Source: Marinobacter sp. C7 | Lineage (GTDB): Bacteria; Pseudomonadota; Gammaproteobacteria; Pseudomonadales; Oleiphilaceae | Assembly (NCBI RefSeq): GCF_022343555.1 | Contig: NZ_JAKQZH010000002.1 | Location: 744,001 to 808,000 of the forward strand | Length of the DNA stretch: 64,000 bases | Direction of reading: 5' to 3' | Part shown: positions 51,436 to 60,116 of the stretch, one piece after another | Layout of the letters: each line of letters begins with the position of its first letter | How positions within the stretch are numbered: the stretch's first letter is position 1 | Program-made: the position numbers and the translations under genes | The notes under the pieces: model-generated | Database searches by the model: none | What the model was told of the DNA's origin: nothing | What the model saw: only the letters and a program-made list of their open reading frames with translations

Positions 51436-51981
51436 CTATTCGGGTGGCTGCAGGCGGGAAGGCGAAAGGTTAACGAGAGTGTTGGCATCGCCAATACCAA
51501 CCTCGCCGTCCTGAATCGTACACTGCAGGTTCATGGTGCGCTCGGCCAGGCCGGCCAGGGCCTCGGTGCCCTCCTGGGGCAGGTTGATCACGGTCAGGTT
51601 GTTGAAGCGAGCGAGCTTGTTGTGGTGTTTGTCCCACCACAGGGAGACGGCCCGTCCGCCGTAGGTGTACAGCACAACCTTTTGGGCACGGTTGCATGCC
51701 TTGCGCAGTCGGCTTTCGTCCGGCAGGCCCAGTTCAATCCAGAGTTCGATCTCGCCGCTGAGGCTTTTTCGCCAGAGCTCCGGTTCGTCGTCGGTGCTCA
51801 AGCCCCGGGTGAATTCAAGGTGCTCGTCGGCATTGAGGACAAAGGCAAGCAGACGGACCATCATGCGTTCGTCGGTCTCGGAAGGATGCCGCGCCAGGGT
51901 CAGGTGATGGTCGGCGTAGTAGTGCCGGTCCATGTCGGCGATGTTGAGCGTGGCCTTGAAGACGGTTGCTTTGAGTGCCAT
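51436..51981 (-). CDS. yaeQ: YaeQ family protein
   Basis: A 181-residue protein matching YaeQ: MALKATVFKATLNIADMDRH at the N terminus, then LARHPSETDERMMVRLLAF and later ELWIELGLPDESRLRKAC. YaeQ has a PD-(D/E)XK nuclease-like fold and is of uncertain function. It lies between the bkd operon and a divergent LrgA-like gene. Confidence 0.92.
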   Translation of the reverse strand: MALKATVFKATLNIADMDRHYYADHHLTLARHPSETDERMMVRLLAFVLNADEHLEFTRGLSTDDEPELWRKSLSGEIELWIELGLPDESRLRKACNRAQKVVLYTYGGRAVSLWWDKHHNKLARFNNLTVINLPQEGTEALAGLAERTMNLQCTIQDGEVGIGDANTLVNLSPSRLQPPE

Positions 51982-52055
51982 GAGCGTCCTGTGTTGGTAT
52001 CAAGATGTCTGTTTGCGCTAGTGTAATGCATTCCTTCCCGGTTGAGCGTGAACGC

Positions 52056-52415
52056 ATGGCGATGTTGCGTGGTTTTCTGGTATTGGTGCTGTTTTTTCTC
52101 CTTGGTGAATCCCTGCGGGTACTGTTCGCCTTGCCGGTAAGTGGCGGGGTACTCGGAATGGTAGTCATTACACTCACCTTGATGGTCAAAGGCAGTGTCA
52201 GCGATGATCTGGCGTCAGCCAGTCAGGGCCTGATCTCGGTGCTGGTGCTGCTGATCATGCCCGGTGTGGTCGGCGTGTTCTTTACCGCCGATCAGTTTTC
52301 AGGCCAGTGGCTGGCGGTTGCCGCAGCCTTGCTGGTCGGTACTTTTCTGAGCGTACTCACGACCCTGGTATTAATGAAGCTGGTAACGGTGAAGGGAGAG
52401 CGCCATCGTGAGTGA
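52056..52415 (+). CDS. CidA/LrgA family holin-like protein
   Basis: A 119-residue protein with four hydrophobic segments and the family pattern LPVSGGVLGMVVI followed by LISVLVLLIMPGVVG. CidA/LrgA proteins modulate murein hydrolase export or organic acid movement. I prefer the ATG at 52056; an in-frame ATG at 52005 adds 17 polar residues. The downstream LrgB-like gene overlaps its stop by eight bases. Confidence 0.85.
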   Translation: MAMLRGFLVLVLFFLLGESLRVLFALPVSGGVLGMVVITLTLMVKGSVSDDLASASQGLISVLVLLIMPGVVGVFFTADQFSGQWLAVAAALLVGTFLSVLTTLVLMKLVTVKGERHRE

Positions 52416-53145
52416 GCTGTTCGACCGCCTCGGGGCCTTGGCGGATACCCTTGCTGCCACGCCGATTCTCGCCATTGGGCTGACTCTGGGCGCCTTTTTT
52501 GCCGGTAACTGGCTGTTCGCCCGCATCGGCCGGCCTTTGTGGCTGCCGCCGGTGTTGTTGTCCGCGTGTCTGCTGTCCGGAGTGATCGCCATTCTTGCCA
52601 TCGATTACCAGGCCTACCAGCGGGGCGCAAGCTGGCTGACGGTTCTCCTGGGGCCGGCCACGGTCGCTCTCGGGATTCCGCTGTACCAGCAGATGCACCA
52701 TATCCGTGCCATGTGGCGCCCGATTGCGGTGACCTTGCCAATTGCCGCCACCCTGGCTGCGGCCTACGCCCTGGTCATTGCCTGGGCGCTGGGGGCCACA
52801 CCGGAGGTGCTGGCGTCGCTGGCGCCCAAGTCGGTGACCGCGCCCATCGCCATTGGCATTACCGAACAACTTGGAGGGGCGGTGCCTCTGATGATGGGTG
52901 GGCTACTGATTACCGGGGTCGTCGCCACCCTCTTTGTTGACATGCTCGCACGTCTGCTGCCGGTCAGGGACGAACGTATCCTGGGCTTCGCCCTCGGTCT
53001 GAACGGTCATGCCATCGGGACGGCCCGGGCATTTGCCATCAGCCACACCGCCGGAGCCTTCGCTTCTCTGGGTATGGGGCTGACCGGTGTTTTCACCGCG
53101 GTGATCCTGCCGCTCGTGGGATCGGGCATTTTTAATACCGGCTAG
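52408..53145 (+). CDS. CidB/LrgB family membrane protein
   Basis: A 245-residue membrane protein with about eight helices and the LrgB signature region KSVTAPIAIGITEQLGG, followed by GHAIGTARAF and SLGMGLTGVFTAVILPL. It pairs with the LrgA-like protein. The start is GTG at 52408, coupled to the preceding gene by an eight-base overlap. Nothing notable is seen in the 149-base gap before the next operon. Confidence 0.9.
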   Translation: MSELFDRLGALADTLAATPILAIGLTLGAFFAGNWLFARIGRPLWLPPVLLSACLLSGVIAILAIDYQAYQRGASWLTVLLGPATVALGIPLYQQMHHIRAMWRPIAVTLPIAATLAAAYALVIAWALGATPEVLASLAPKSVTAPIAIGITEQLGGAVPLMMGGLLITGVVATLFVDMLARLLPVRDERILGFALGLNGHAIGTARAFAISHTAGAFASLGMGLTGVFTAVILPLVGSGIFNTG

Positions 53146-53294
53146 AACGGTGCCCCTGCTCATGGTTTTCGGCTCGTTCCGTTAACGCCTGTACCCGAAA
53201 CTGGTATATCGCCAGCAAGGGGGTATCCTTAATAGACCAAACAATAACAAGCGCTGATCCATACGGATACAGGGCCGCTGGAAAGGGGGACGCC

Positions 53295-54581
53295 ATGGGC
53301 GATGTGTTCTCGGGGCTCTCAGATTGGTTTGATTTGACGTTCATGGGGCATGGCCATTGCTATCTCTGGCGCTCCGACCTTGTGCTGCTGCACTCTATAT
53401 CTGACAGTCTGATTGCCGGGGCCTATTTCACGATTCCGCTTGCACTCTATGTGCTTATATACAAGCGGAAGGACATCGAATATCAATGGATGTTCGTGCT
53501 CTTTGCCGTCTTCATTTTTTCCTGCGGCCTGACCCATTTGATGGCCGTCTACAACATCTGGAACGGGGCTTATTACGTTTCCGGAATTCTGAAGGCACTG
53601 ACAGCCGTCGTTTCTGTGCTTACCGCCGCACTCATCTGGCCTCTTATACCCAAGGCGCTAGCGTTGCCTCGCCCCATAGAACTCCAGGCCGCAAACCAGA
53701 AACTGCAGGGCGAAATCGCGCGCCGGAGCCTTTCGGAGAACCACCTGGAGAAGGTTCGGGTTGAGTTGGAACGTCGTGTTGAGGAATTGACGCTCACCAA
53801 GGAGCGTCTGGAACAGGAAATCGAGCGTCGTCATGCGCTGGAGCTACTGGAGCGCGAGAAAACCGAGGCTTTGCGGAGATCCAACGAGGATCTGGAGCAA
53901 TTCGCGTTTATCGCCTCCCATGATCTGAGAGAACCGCTGCGTAAGCTGCTGGCCTTCACGCAACTACTGATGACCGGAAAGTATGGTCAATTCAATGAGA
54001 AAGGCGAGCAGTTTGTCCGCTACATCCGGGAGGCGGCTGTCCGCATGGATGCGTTGCTGAACAGTCTGCTCCATTACAGCCGTATCAGTTCCAGCCCTGA
54101 AGGTGAGGAGGATATCCCTCTCGGGAAGGTGGTCGGTGACGCATGCAGGGACCTTCAGCTAAGAATTGAAGAGAGTGGTGCGTCGGTGCAGATCGATGAG
54201 TTGTGTCAGGTACATGGCAATGCCGCCCAGCTGAGGCAACTGATCCAGAACCTGCTCGGTAACGCTCTCAAATATCGTGCGCCTGGTGTGCCACCGGTGA
54301 TTCGTATCTATAGCGAAGAGGACCCTGACCTTGGCCGGTGCAAGGTGTGTGTCGCCGATAACGGTATCGGCTTTGATATGGCCTACAGCGATCAGATTTT
54401 TGATGTCTTCAAGCGATTGCATGGCCGGGGGGAATATGAGGGGACCGGCATGGGGCTGGCGATCTGCAGAAAGATCGTGGAACGGCACGGGGGGCGTATC
54501 TCGGTACAAAGTGAGGAGGGCAAAGGCACGGAGTTCTGTTTTGATCTGCCCCTGGCCCGGGGGGAGAGGGGAGAATCATGA
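53295..54581 (+). CDS. Histidine kinase with ethylene-receptor-like copper-binding membrane domain
   Basis: A 428-residue sensor kinase. The N-terminal three-helix domain (about 30-118) carries the ETR1 ethylene-binding pattern: Asp37, Tyr44, Ile47, Pro48, Ile74, Cys77 and His81, at the same relative spacing as ETR1 Asp25, Tyr32, Ile35, Pro36, Ile62, Cys65 and His69, plus KALTAVVS as in ETR1. Cys and His bind Cu(I) in ETR1. A coiled coil (135-195), HisKA domain (FIASHDLREPL, His209) and HATPase domain (QNLLGNALKYR, VADNGIGFD, GTGMGLAI) follow. There is no GAF or PAS domain. It heads a four-gene operon; its stop overlaps the receiver gene start. Confidence 0.9.
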   Translation: MGDVFSGLSDWFDLTFMGHGHCYLWRSDLVLLHSISDSLIAGAYFTIPLALYVLIYKRKDIEYQWMFVLFAVFIFSCGLTHLMAVYNIWNGAYYVSGILKALTAVVSVLTAALIWPLIPKALALPRPIELQAANQKLQGEIARRSLSENHLEKVRVELERRVEELTLTKERLEQEIERRHALELLEREKTEALRRSNEDLEQFAFIASHDLREPLRKLLAFTQLLMTGKYGQFNEKGEQFVRYIREAAVRMDALLNSLLHYSRISSSPEGEEDIPLGKVVGDACRDLQLRIEESGASVQIDELCQVHGNAAQLRQLIQNLLGNALKYRAPGVPPVIRIYSEEDPDLGRCKVCVADNGIGFDMAYSDQIFDVFKRLHGRGEYEGTGMGLAICRKIVERHGGRISVQSEEGKGTEFCFDLPLARGERGES

Positions 54582-55015
54582 AACCGGTCACTATCCTCAT
54601 GGCGGACGACGATCCGCTGGACCAACTCCTGACCAGGGAGGCTTTCGAAGAGGCGAAGGCCCTCAATCCACTGTATTTTGTCGAGAATGGCCTGGAGCTG
54701 ATGCGTTACCTGCGTCGTGAGTCTCCCTACGAAGACAAGGAACGTTACCCGACACCCGGGATCGTCCTGCTCGATCTCAACATGCCCAAAAAAGATGGCC
54801 GGGAATGCCTCCGGGAAATCCGGAGTGATCCGGAGCTTCAGCACCTGCCGGTCGTAGTCATGACCACTTCCAGCCGGGAGGAGGAAGTCTTCCAAAGCTA
54901 TGATCTGGGGGCCAACTCCTACATAACCAAACCGGTTGATTTTGAAAAGCTGGTGGCCCAGATCCAGGCCTTCAATACATACTGGTGTTCGATCGTGGAG
55001 TTGCCTGATGATTGA
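54578..55015 (+). CDS. Rcp1-like single-domain response regulator
   Basis: A 145-residue receiver protein. Acidic Asp10-12, phospho-acceptor Asp66 in LLDLNMP, Thr96 and Lys118 (ITKPV) are all in place. The PKKDGRECLREI block and the long first loop resemble Rcp1-type regulators that pair with phytochrome-like kinases. It has no output domain. The ATGA overlap with the histidine kinase makes it the likely phospho-acceptor. The next gene overlaps it by eight bases. Confidence 0.9.
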   Translation: MKPVTILMADDDPLDQLLTREAFEEAKALNPLYFVENGLELMRYLRRESPYEDKERYPTPGIVLLDLNMPKKDGRECLREIRSDPELQHLPVVVMTTSSREEEVFQSYDLGANSYITKPVDFEKLVAQIQAFNTYWCSIVELPDD

Positions 55016-56729
55016 TCATGACAAAAGTATCCGGGTTCATGTTGTCGATGATGACCCCGCGGATTTTCTGATCATCGACGAATTGCTGGGGCAATCGACG
55101 CGGTTCCGGTATGAGATCAATCATATCAGTGATATCAGTGAAGCCCGTCAGGAGCTGATCGATCCACAGTGCGATGTGTTTCTTCTTGATTTCTTTCTTG
55201 GGGCAAAAACGGCCCGTGACCTGTTGGTGGAAGCGCGCAAGCTTCACTGTCCGGCGCCAATCGTCGTCCTGACCGGAGTGGAGTCGGGCGCGCTCGATGA
55301 TGAGGTGATCCAGCTTGGCGCCGCGGATTTCCTGCCCAAGAGCGACATCACGCCGTCGCTGCTTGAACGCACCATTCGTCATGCTATTCAGCACAAGCGG
55401 GCAGAGCTTGAACTGGAGAAGATGGTCAAGCGAGACCCCCTGACAGGTCTGGGAAACCGGCTTCTGTTCGAGGAGATCCTTGAGAGTTCGCTGGCGAGAT
55501 GCAAGCGCGCTGGCACCAAGCTGGCTGTGCTGTTCATGGATCTCGATCGGTTCAAGGAGATCAATGACTCACTCGGCCACCCGACCGGAGACCTTTTGCT
55601 TCTGCTCATCGCTGACCGACTCCGGGCGGTCATTCGTGAGGCCGATTTTATTGCCCGGATCGGCGGTGACGAGTTCACCATACTGATCGACGATCTGCAT
55701 GATGCCCAGGATGCTCTCAGCGTGGCGCGCAAGATAATCCATGCCGTGTCCCAACCCTCCGCAATAGGAGGGCATGAGCTGAATGTCTCGGCAAGCATCG
55801 GGATGGCTCTTTTCCCCGAGAATGGAGACGCGCCGATCAAACTGATGCAGAAAGCGGATATCGCCTTGTATGAGGCCAAGCGGAAAGGGCTGAACAAGGT
55901 TCAGTGTTTTACTTCAAACCTGCAGACCCAGCTTGAGAAGCATCTGAACATCGAGAAAGGTCTGCGGTATGCCCTGGAACACAACCATTTTGAATTGATG
56001 CTCCAGCCTCAATGGAATCTCAGCGATCGCCGTATTTTCGGTTTTGAGGCGCTGATTCGATGGCGGTTTGGTTCGGATCTGGTTTCACCGTCGGACTTCA
56101 TTTCGGTGGCCGAGAAAACCGGATTGATCGTACCTATCGGTGAATGGCTTCTCCTCTCGGCCTGTCGTTACCTCAAGAAATGGCAGGAGCTGGGGGTAAC
56201 CCAATACCGAATTGCGATAAATGTGTCCCCGCTGCAACTGAAATCCGGTTATTTCATAGAGACAATGCAGTCCGCGTTGAACTCGACCGGCATAAATCCT
56301 GAGCTTCTTGAGGTAGAGATTACAGAGGACAGTCTGCTGGACGGCCACGAAGAGAATACCAAGGTGCAGCAGGATCTGATGCGAATCCGGGAGCTGGGGG
56401 TCAAGATTGCCATTGACGATTTTGGGACAGGCTATTCATCGCTCCGATATCTTCGTCAGTTTCCGGCAGACGTCGTGAAGATTGATAAGAGCTTTGTTTC
56501 GGGCAATGGGGGGGAGGCTCTCTCCGAACCGGAAATCTGTCGCGCAGTTGTCACCATGGCTGATTCGCTTGGCATGGAGGTTTTGGCGGAGGGAATTGAA
56601 ACCATTCCCCAACTCACACGTTTAAGGGCTATGGGATGCCGGTTGGGCCAGGGTTACCTGGTCTCTGAGCCACTCGCTTTTGACGAAGCGACGCAGTGGG
56701 CACTGGCCGGTGAAGCGGTTTCCAGATAG
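55008..56729 (+). CDS. REC-GGDEF-EAL cyclic-di-GMP response regulator
   Basis: A 573-residue protein. The receiver domain (1-125) has acidic Asp14-16 and phospho-Asp61 (FLLDFFLG). The GGDEF domain (RDPLTGLGNRL; active loop RIGGDEF near residue 219) has an intact loop and an RxxD inhibitory site (READ) five residues before it. The EAL domain (EALIRWRF near 347, LEVEITEDSLL, DDFGTGYSS, AEGIE) has its catalytic residues. Thus it can make or break cyclic-di-GMP under control of phosphorylation. The start ATG at 55008 overlaps the receiver gene. It is probably the output of the ethylene-receptor-like kinase. Confidence 0.92.
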   Translation: MIDHDKSIRVHVVDDDPADFLIIDELLGQSTRFRYEINHISDISEARQELIDPQCDVFLLDFFLGAKTARDLLVEARKLHCPAPIVVLTGVESGALDDEVIQLGAADFLPKSDITPSLLERTIRHAIQHKRAELELEKMVKRDPLTGLGNRLLFEEILESSLARCKRAGTKLAVLFMDLDRFKEINDSLGHPTGDLLLLLIADRLRAVIREADFIARIGGDEFTILIDDLHDAQDALSVARKIIHAVSQPSAIGGHELNVSASIGMALFPENGDAPIKLMQKADIALYEAKRKGLNKVQCFTSNLQTQLEKHLNIEKGLRYALEHNHFELMLQPQWNLSDRRIFGFEALIRWRFGSDLVSPSDFISVAEKTGLIVPIGEWLLLSACRYLKKWQELGVTQYRIAINVSPLQLKSGYFIETMQSALNSTGINPELLEVEITEDSLLDGHEENTKVQQDLMRIRELGVKIAIDDFGTGYSSLRYLRQFPADVVKIDKSFVSGNGGEALSEPEICRAVVTMADSLGMEVLAEGIETIPQLTRLRAMGCRLGQGYLVSEPLAFDEATQWALAGEAVSR

Positions 56730-56762
56730 GTGGTTCCTTCCGGAATCGCACAGGGAGAGAGC

Positions 56763-57245
56763 ATGGCCTTTTTAAAAAGACGGATGTTCAACGTTTGGCT
56801 CATTGCGTCAGGCCAGTCGAGAGCTGATCTGGAAGAGGCGTTGCGGGGCCATGCCCTCGGGCACAATCTGACCGTCATCCCGGATGAGACCGCGTTCGAT
56901 GTCCTGGCCAGGGATATCGACCGAGACGCGGACAGGTTTCCCAATCTCCTGATGTATCTGGTTCGGGACAGCGCGCAGGCGCCTCCGGATTTCCTCCACA
57001 AGCTCAAGGCTTCAGCCGACTTCCGCCACGTCCCGGTCATCGTTTTCCACACCGGGCGGATTGTGCCGGATATCAAACACCTCTACTCGCTTGGAGCGGC
57101 ATCTGTGATTCGGGTGCCCATCAAGTTTCACGGTCTGGTTTCGGTGATGAGGACCATTGAGGCCTACTGGTTCAATGTGGCTTCTCCGCCTCCTATCGAC
57201 GGGCCCTTGCGTACTGCCTGGGCACGACACGTTCAACCCCTCTGA
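56763..57245 (+). CDS. Degenerate receiver-like protein
   Basis: A 160-residue protein with the alternating strand-helix pattern of a receiver: VWLIASG, LLMYLVRDS, VPVIVFHTGR and ASVIRVPIKF. The acidic pair after strand 1 and the phospho-Asp at the end of strand 3 are missing (Tyr/Leu/Val there), and the strand-5 Lys is replaced. It is probably a non-phosphorylated pseudo-receiver that binds partner proteins. The ATG follows AGGGAGAG. It is the last gene of the signalling operon. The assignment is from pattern only. Confidence 0.65.
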   Translation: MAFLKRRMFNVWLIASGQSRADLEEALRGHALGHNLTVIPDETAFDVLARDIDRDADRFPNLLMYLVRDSAQAPPDFLHKLKASADFRHVPVIVFHTGRIVPDIKHLYSLGAASVIRVPIKFHGLVSVMRTIEAYWFNVASPPPIDGPLRTAWARHVQPL

Positions 57246-57426
57246 TTTGTAAAGAATTTTTCCTGGTGCGTTGAGCACCGAATCAGGTCATTCACCTGGC
57301 GAATAACTCCATGTCGCAATTTCGATTGCCGTAAGGGTTTCCCGAGACTAGCTTGTTGCCCAGGCAATCGGCGCCATTGTGCGCCGATGTTCCGTGAAAA
57401 TTCCTAAAACAGCGACGGAAAACGCG

Positions 57427-58989
57427 ATGAAAAAACTGATTGCAGCATTTGTCGGTTCCATGGCCCTGGCCGCGGCACCGGTGGCCTTGTCCGCCGAGGC
57501 AACCAAGGAACTGAAGATGGCGTACGACGCCGACCCCGTGACCCTCGATATCCATGAGCAGTTGTCAGGCGGCATCCTGCAGCTGTCCCACATGACCTTC
57601 GATCCGCTGCTGCGCTGGACGCAGGATCTGGGCTTTGAGCCCCGCCTGGCCGAGAGCTGGGAGCGTATTGACGAGAACACCATGCGCTTCAAGCTTCGCG
57701 AAGGCGTGAAGTTCCACTCCGGCAATGAGCTGACCACGGCCGATGTGAAGTTCACCTTCGATCGCCTCAAGGAAAGCCAGGACTTCAAGGCCATCTTCAA
57801 GCCTTTCAGCGGCATCAACGTGATTGATGACTACACCTTCGAGCTGGTGACCAGTGAGCCATACCCGCTGCTGTTGAACACCGCCACTTACATTTTCCCG
57901 CTGGACAGCGAGTTCTACAGTGGCCAGACCGAGGACGGCAAGGACAAGAGCGCCATCCTCAAGCACGGCAACTCTTTTGCCTCCGAAAACCTTTCCGGTA
58001 CCGGTCCCTACACCGTTGCCGAGCGAAAGCAGGGCGTGCGGGTCGAATTCGAGCGTTTTGATGACTACTGGGATTCCGAGTCCCCGGGTAACGTCGGCAA
58101 GATCGTGCTCACCCCGATCAAGGAAAACGCCACCCGGGTGTCCGCCCTGCTGTCCGGCGGTGTCGACTTCATCGCTCCGGTACCGCCCAACGATCTGGAG
58201 CGGATCAAGCGTGACAACAGCACCAACCTGGTCACCATGAGCGGTACCCGCATCATCCTGTTCCACATGAACCAGGAAAGGGTCGAAGCCTTCAAGAACC
58301 CGAAGGTGCGTCAGGCTATTGCCTACGCCATCAACCAGGAGGGCATTGCCGCCAAGATCATGAAGGGCTTCGCCACCCCGGCTGCCCAGATGTCTCCGGC
58401 GGGCTACCAGGGGCATAACGAGTCGCTTACCCCGCGGTTCGATGTCGCCAGGGCCAAGGAGTTGATGAAAGAGGCCGGCTATGAGGACGGATTCACCATT
58501 ACCATGATGGCGCCGAACAACCGCTACGTGAACGATGACAAGATCGCCCAGGCGGTGGCCGCCATGCTGGCCCGCATCAACATCAAGGTGGATCTCAAGA
58601 CCCTGCCGAAGGCCCAGTACTGGCCTGAGTATGACAACCGCGCTGCGGACATGATGATGATTGGCTGGCACGCGGATACCGAGGACTCGGCCAACTTCTA
58701 CGAGTTCCTGACCTTCTGCCCGGATGCCGACAGTGGCGCCGGCCAGTACAACGCCGGCAACTACTGCAACCCGGAGATCGATGCGCTGGTTGAGAAAGCC
58801 AACGTCGAGACCGACCTCGACAAGCGTGCCGCCATGCTGAAGGACGTGGAGCAACGCCTGTATGACGACGCTGCTTTCATCCCGCTGCACTGGCAGGACC
58901 TGGCCTGGGCGGCGAAGCAGAACGTGAAGATCGAGCCGGTGCTCAACGTGATGAACTTCCCGTACCTGGGTGACCTGGTCGTGGAGTAA
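57427..58989 (+). CDS. Peptide/nickel-type ABC transporter substrate-binding protein (DppA-like)
   Basis: A 520-residue periplasmic binding protein of cluster C. It has a signal peptide (MKKLIAAFVGSMALAAAPVALSA) and the family region GVKFHSGNELTTADVKFTFD. The late block LPKAQYWPEYDNRAADMMM is typical of dipeptide-binding proteins. The start at 57427 is set by the signal peptide. A strong hairpin after its stop probably limits expression of the downstream permease genes relative to this one. The ligand cannot be deduced beyond peptide-like. Confidence 0.9.
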   Translation: MKKLIAAFVGSMALAAAPVALSAEATKELKMAYDADPVTLDIHEQLSGGILQLSHMTFDPLLRWTQDLGFEPRLAESWERIDENTMRFKLREGVKFHSGNELTTADVKFTFDRLKESQDFKAIFKPFSGINVIDDYTFELVTSEPYPLLLNTATYIFPLDSEFYSGQTEDGKDKSAILKHGNSFASENLSGTGPYTVAERKQGVRVEFERFDDYWDSESPGNVGKIVLTPIKENATRVSALLSGGVDFIAPVPPNDLERIKRDNSTNLVTMSGTRIILFHMNQERVEAFKNPKVRQAIAYAINQEGIAAKIMKGFATPAAQMSPAGYQGHNESLTPRFDVARAKELMKEAGYEDGFTITMMAPNNRYVNDDKIAQAVAAMLARINIKVDLKTLPKAQYWPEYDNRAADMMMIGWHADTEDSANFYEFLTFCPDADSGAGQYNAGNYCNPEIDALVEKANVETDLDKRAAMLKDVEQRLYDDAAFIPLHWQDLAWAAKQNVKIEPVLNVMNFPYLGDLVVE

Positions 58990-59003
58990 CCGCCTTTAAC
59001 GGC

Positions 59004-59038
59004 AGGCCGGCACCGGCATGAAACGGTGCCGGCCTTTT
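59004..59038 (+). terminator. Hairpin attenuator between binding protein and permease genes
   Basis: A 12-bp perfect stem (AGGCCGGCACCG / CGGTGCCGGCCT) with a GCATGAAA loop is followed by only a short TTT run. Placed within the operon it should reduce readthrough and stabilise the upstream mRNA. Confidence 0.7.
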
Positions 59039-59066
59039 GTTTGCAAGTCTTATCCGGAAAATTTCC

Positions 59067-60116
59067 ATGTTAGCGTTTTTGGTTCAGCGGATTTCCCAGG
59101 CATTGCTGGTCATGTTTGTGATCAGCGTGATCGCCTTTGCCATCCAGGATGGTCTCGGGGACCCGCTTCAGGAAATGGTGGGCATGTCCGTCTCGGAAGA
59201 AGAGAGGGAAGCCATTCGCGAGGAGCTCGGCCTGAACGACCCGATGGTGGTTCAGTACCTCCGGTTTGCCGGTAACGCATTGCAGGGCGACCTGGGCAAT
59301 TCCTACTTCTACAGCAAGCCGACCCTGGAGGTGATCGCCGAGCATCTGCCCGCGACCCTGGAGCTGGTCATCGGCGCCAGCCTGATTATTGTGTTTCTTT
59401 CGGTCCCGATCGGTGTCTATGCCGCGATCCGACCCCAGGCATGGCTGTCCAAATTCTTCATGGGTGTCAGCACCGTGGGTATCTCCATCCCGGTGTTTCT
59501 GACGGCCATCGTGCTGATCCAGCTGTTTTCCATCGGTGTCAGGGTAGAGTGGTTCCCGGCAGATACCGGCTGGGGCCAGTGGCTGAACGGATTCTTCACC
59601 ACCGAGGGCGGCCTGCCCTCCTATGGCCGCGGTGATGAATTGACCCATCTGTTCGGGACGTGGGAGTCCGGTTTCTTTACCGGCACCGGCCTGATGCACC
59701 TTGTACTGCCCTGTGTATCGCTGGCGTCGATCATGCTGCCACTGTTCATTCGCCTTATCCGGGCCGAGATGATGGAAGTCCTGCAAAGCGACTACATCCG
59801 TTATGCCCGGGCAAAGGGGCTGGGTGCCGGCCGCATCAACTTCCTGCATGCGCTCAAGAACACCATGCTGCCGGTGATCACCGTGGGTGGTGTGCAGATC
59901 GGCATCATGGTCGCGTACACCATTCTCACCGAAACCGTGTTCCAGTGGCCGGGCGTGGGCCTGATGTTCCTGGAGGCGATCACCCGTAGCGATATTCCGC
60001 TGATCGTCGCCTACCTGATGGTGGTGGGCCTGATTTTCGTGATTACCAACACCGTGGTGGATCTGGTCTATGGCCTGGTGAACCCCACCGTCAAACTGAC
60101 AGGTAAGAAAGCATGA
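59067..60116 (+). CDS. Peptide ABC transporter permease (DppB-like)
   Basis: A 349-residue permease with about six helices. The N-terminal LVQRISQALLVMFVISVIAF is typical, as is the EAA-type cytoplasmic loop RAKGLGAGRINFLHALKNTM. A larger periplasmic loop (about 165-215) is slightly longer than in E. coli DppB. I choose the ATG at 59067. Its stop overlaps the next start (ATGA). Confidence 0.92.
   Translation: MLAFLVQRISQALLVMFVISVIAFAIQDGLGDPLQEMVGMSVSEEEREAIREELGLNDPMVVQYLRFAGNALQGDLGNSYFYSKPTLEVIAEHLPATLELVIGASLIIVFLSVPIGVYAAIRPQAWLSKFFMGVSTVGISIPVFLTAIVLIQLFSIGVRVEWFPADTGWGQWLNGFFTTEGGLPSYGRGDELTHLFGTWESGFFTGTGLMHLVLPCVSLASIMLPLFIRLIRAEMMEVLQSDYIRYARAKGLGAGRINFLHALKNTMLPVITVGGVQIGIMVAYTILTETVFQWPGVGLMFLEAITRSDIPLIVAYLMVVGLIFVITNTVVDLVYGLVNPTVKLTGKKA

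Noticed and set aside
57565-58890. Long open frame (441 codons) on the minus strand opposite the DppA-like gene
   Set aside because: It is antisense to a gene with signal peptide and clear family motifs. The translation is low-complexity and rich in His, Val, Gly and Gln, as expected for the shadow of GC-rich codons.
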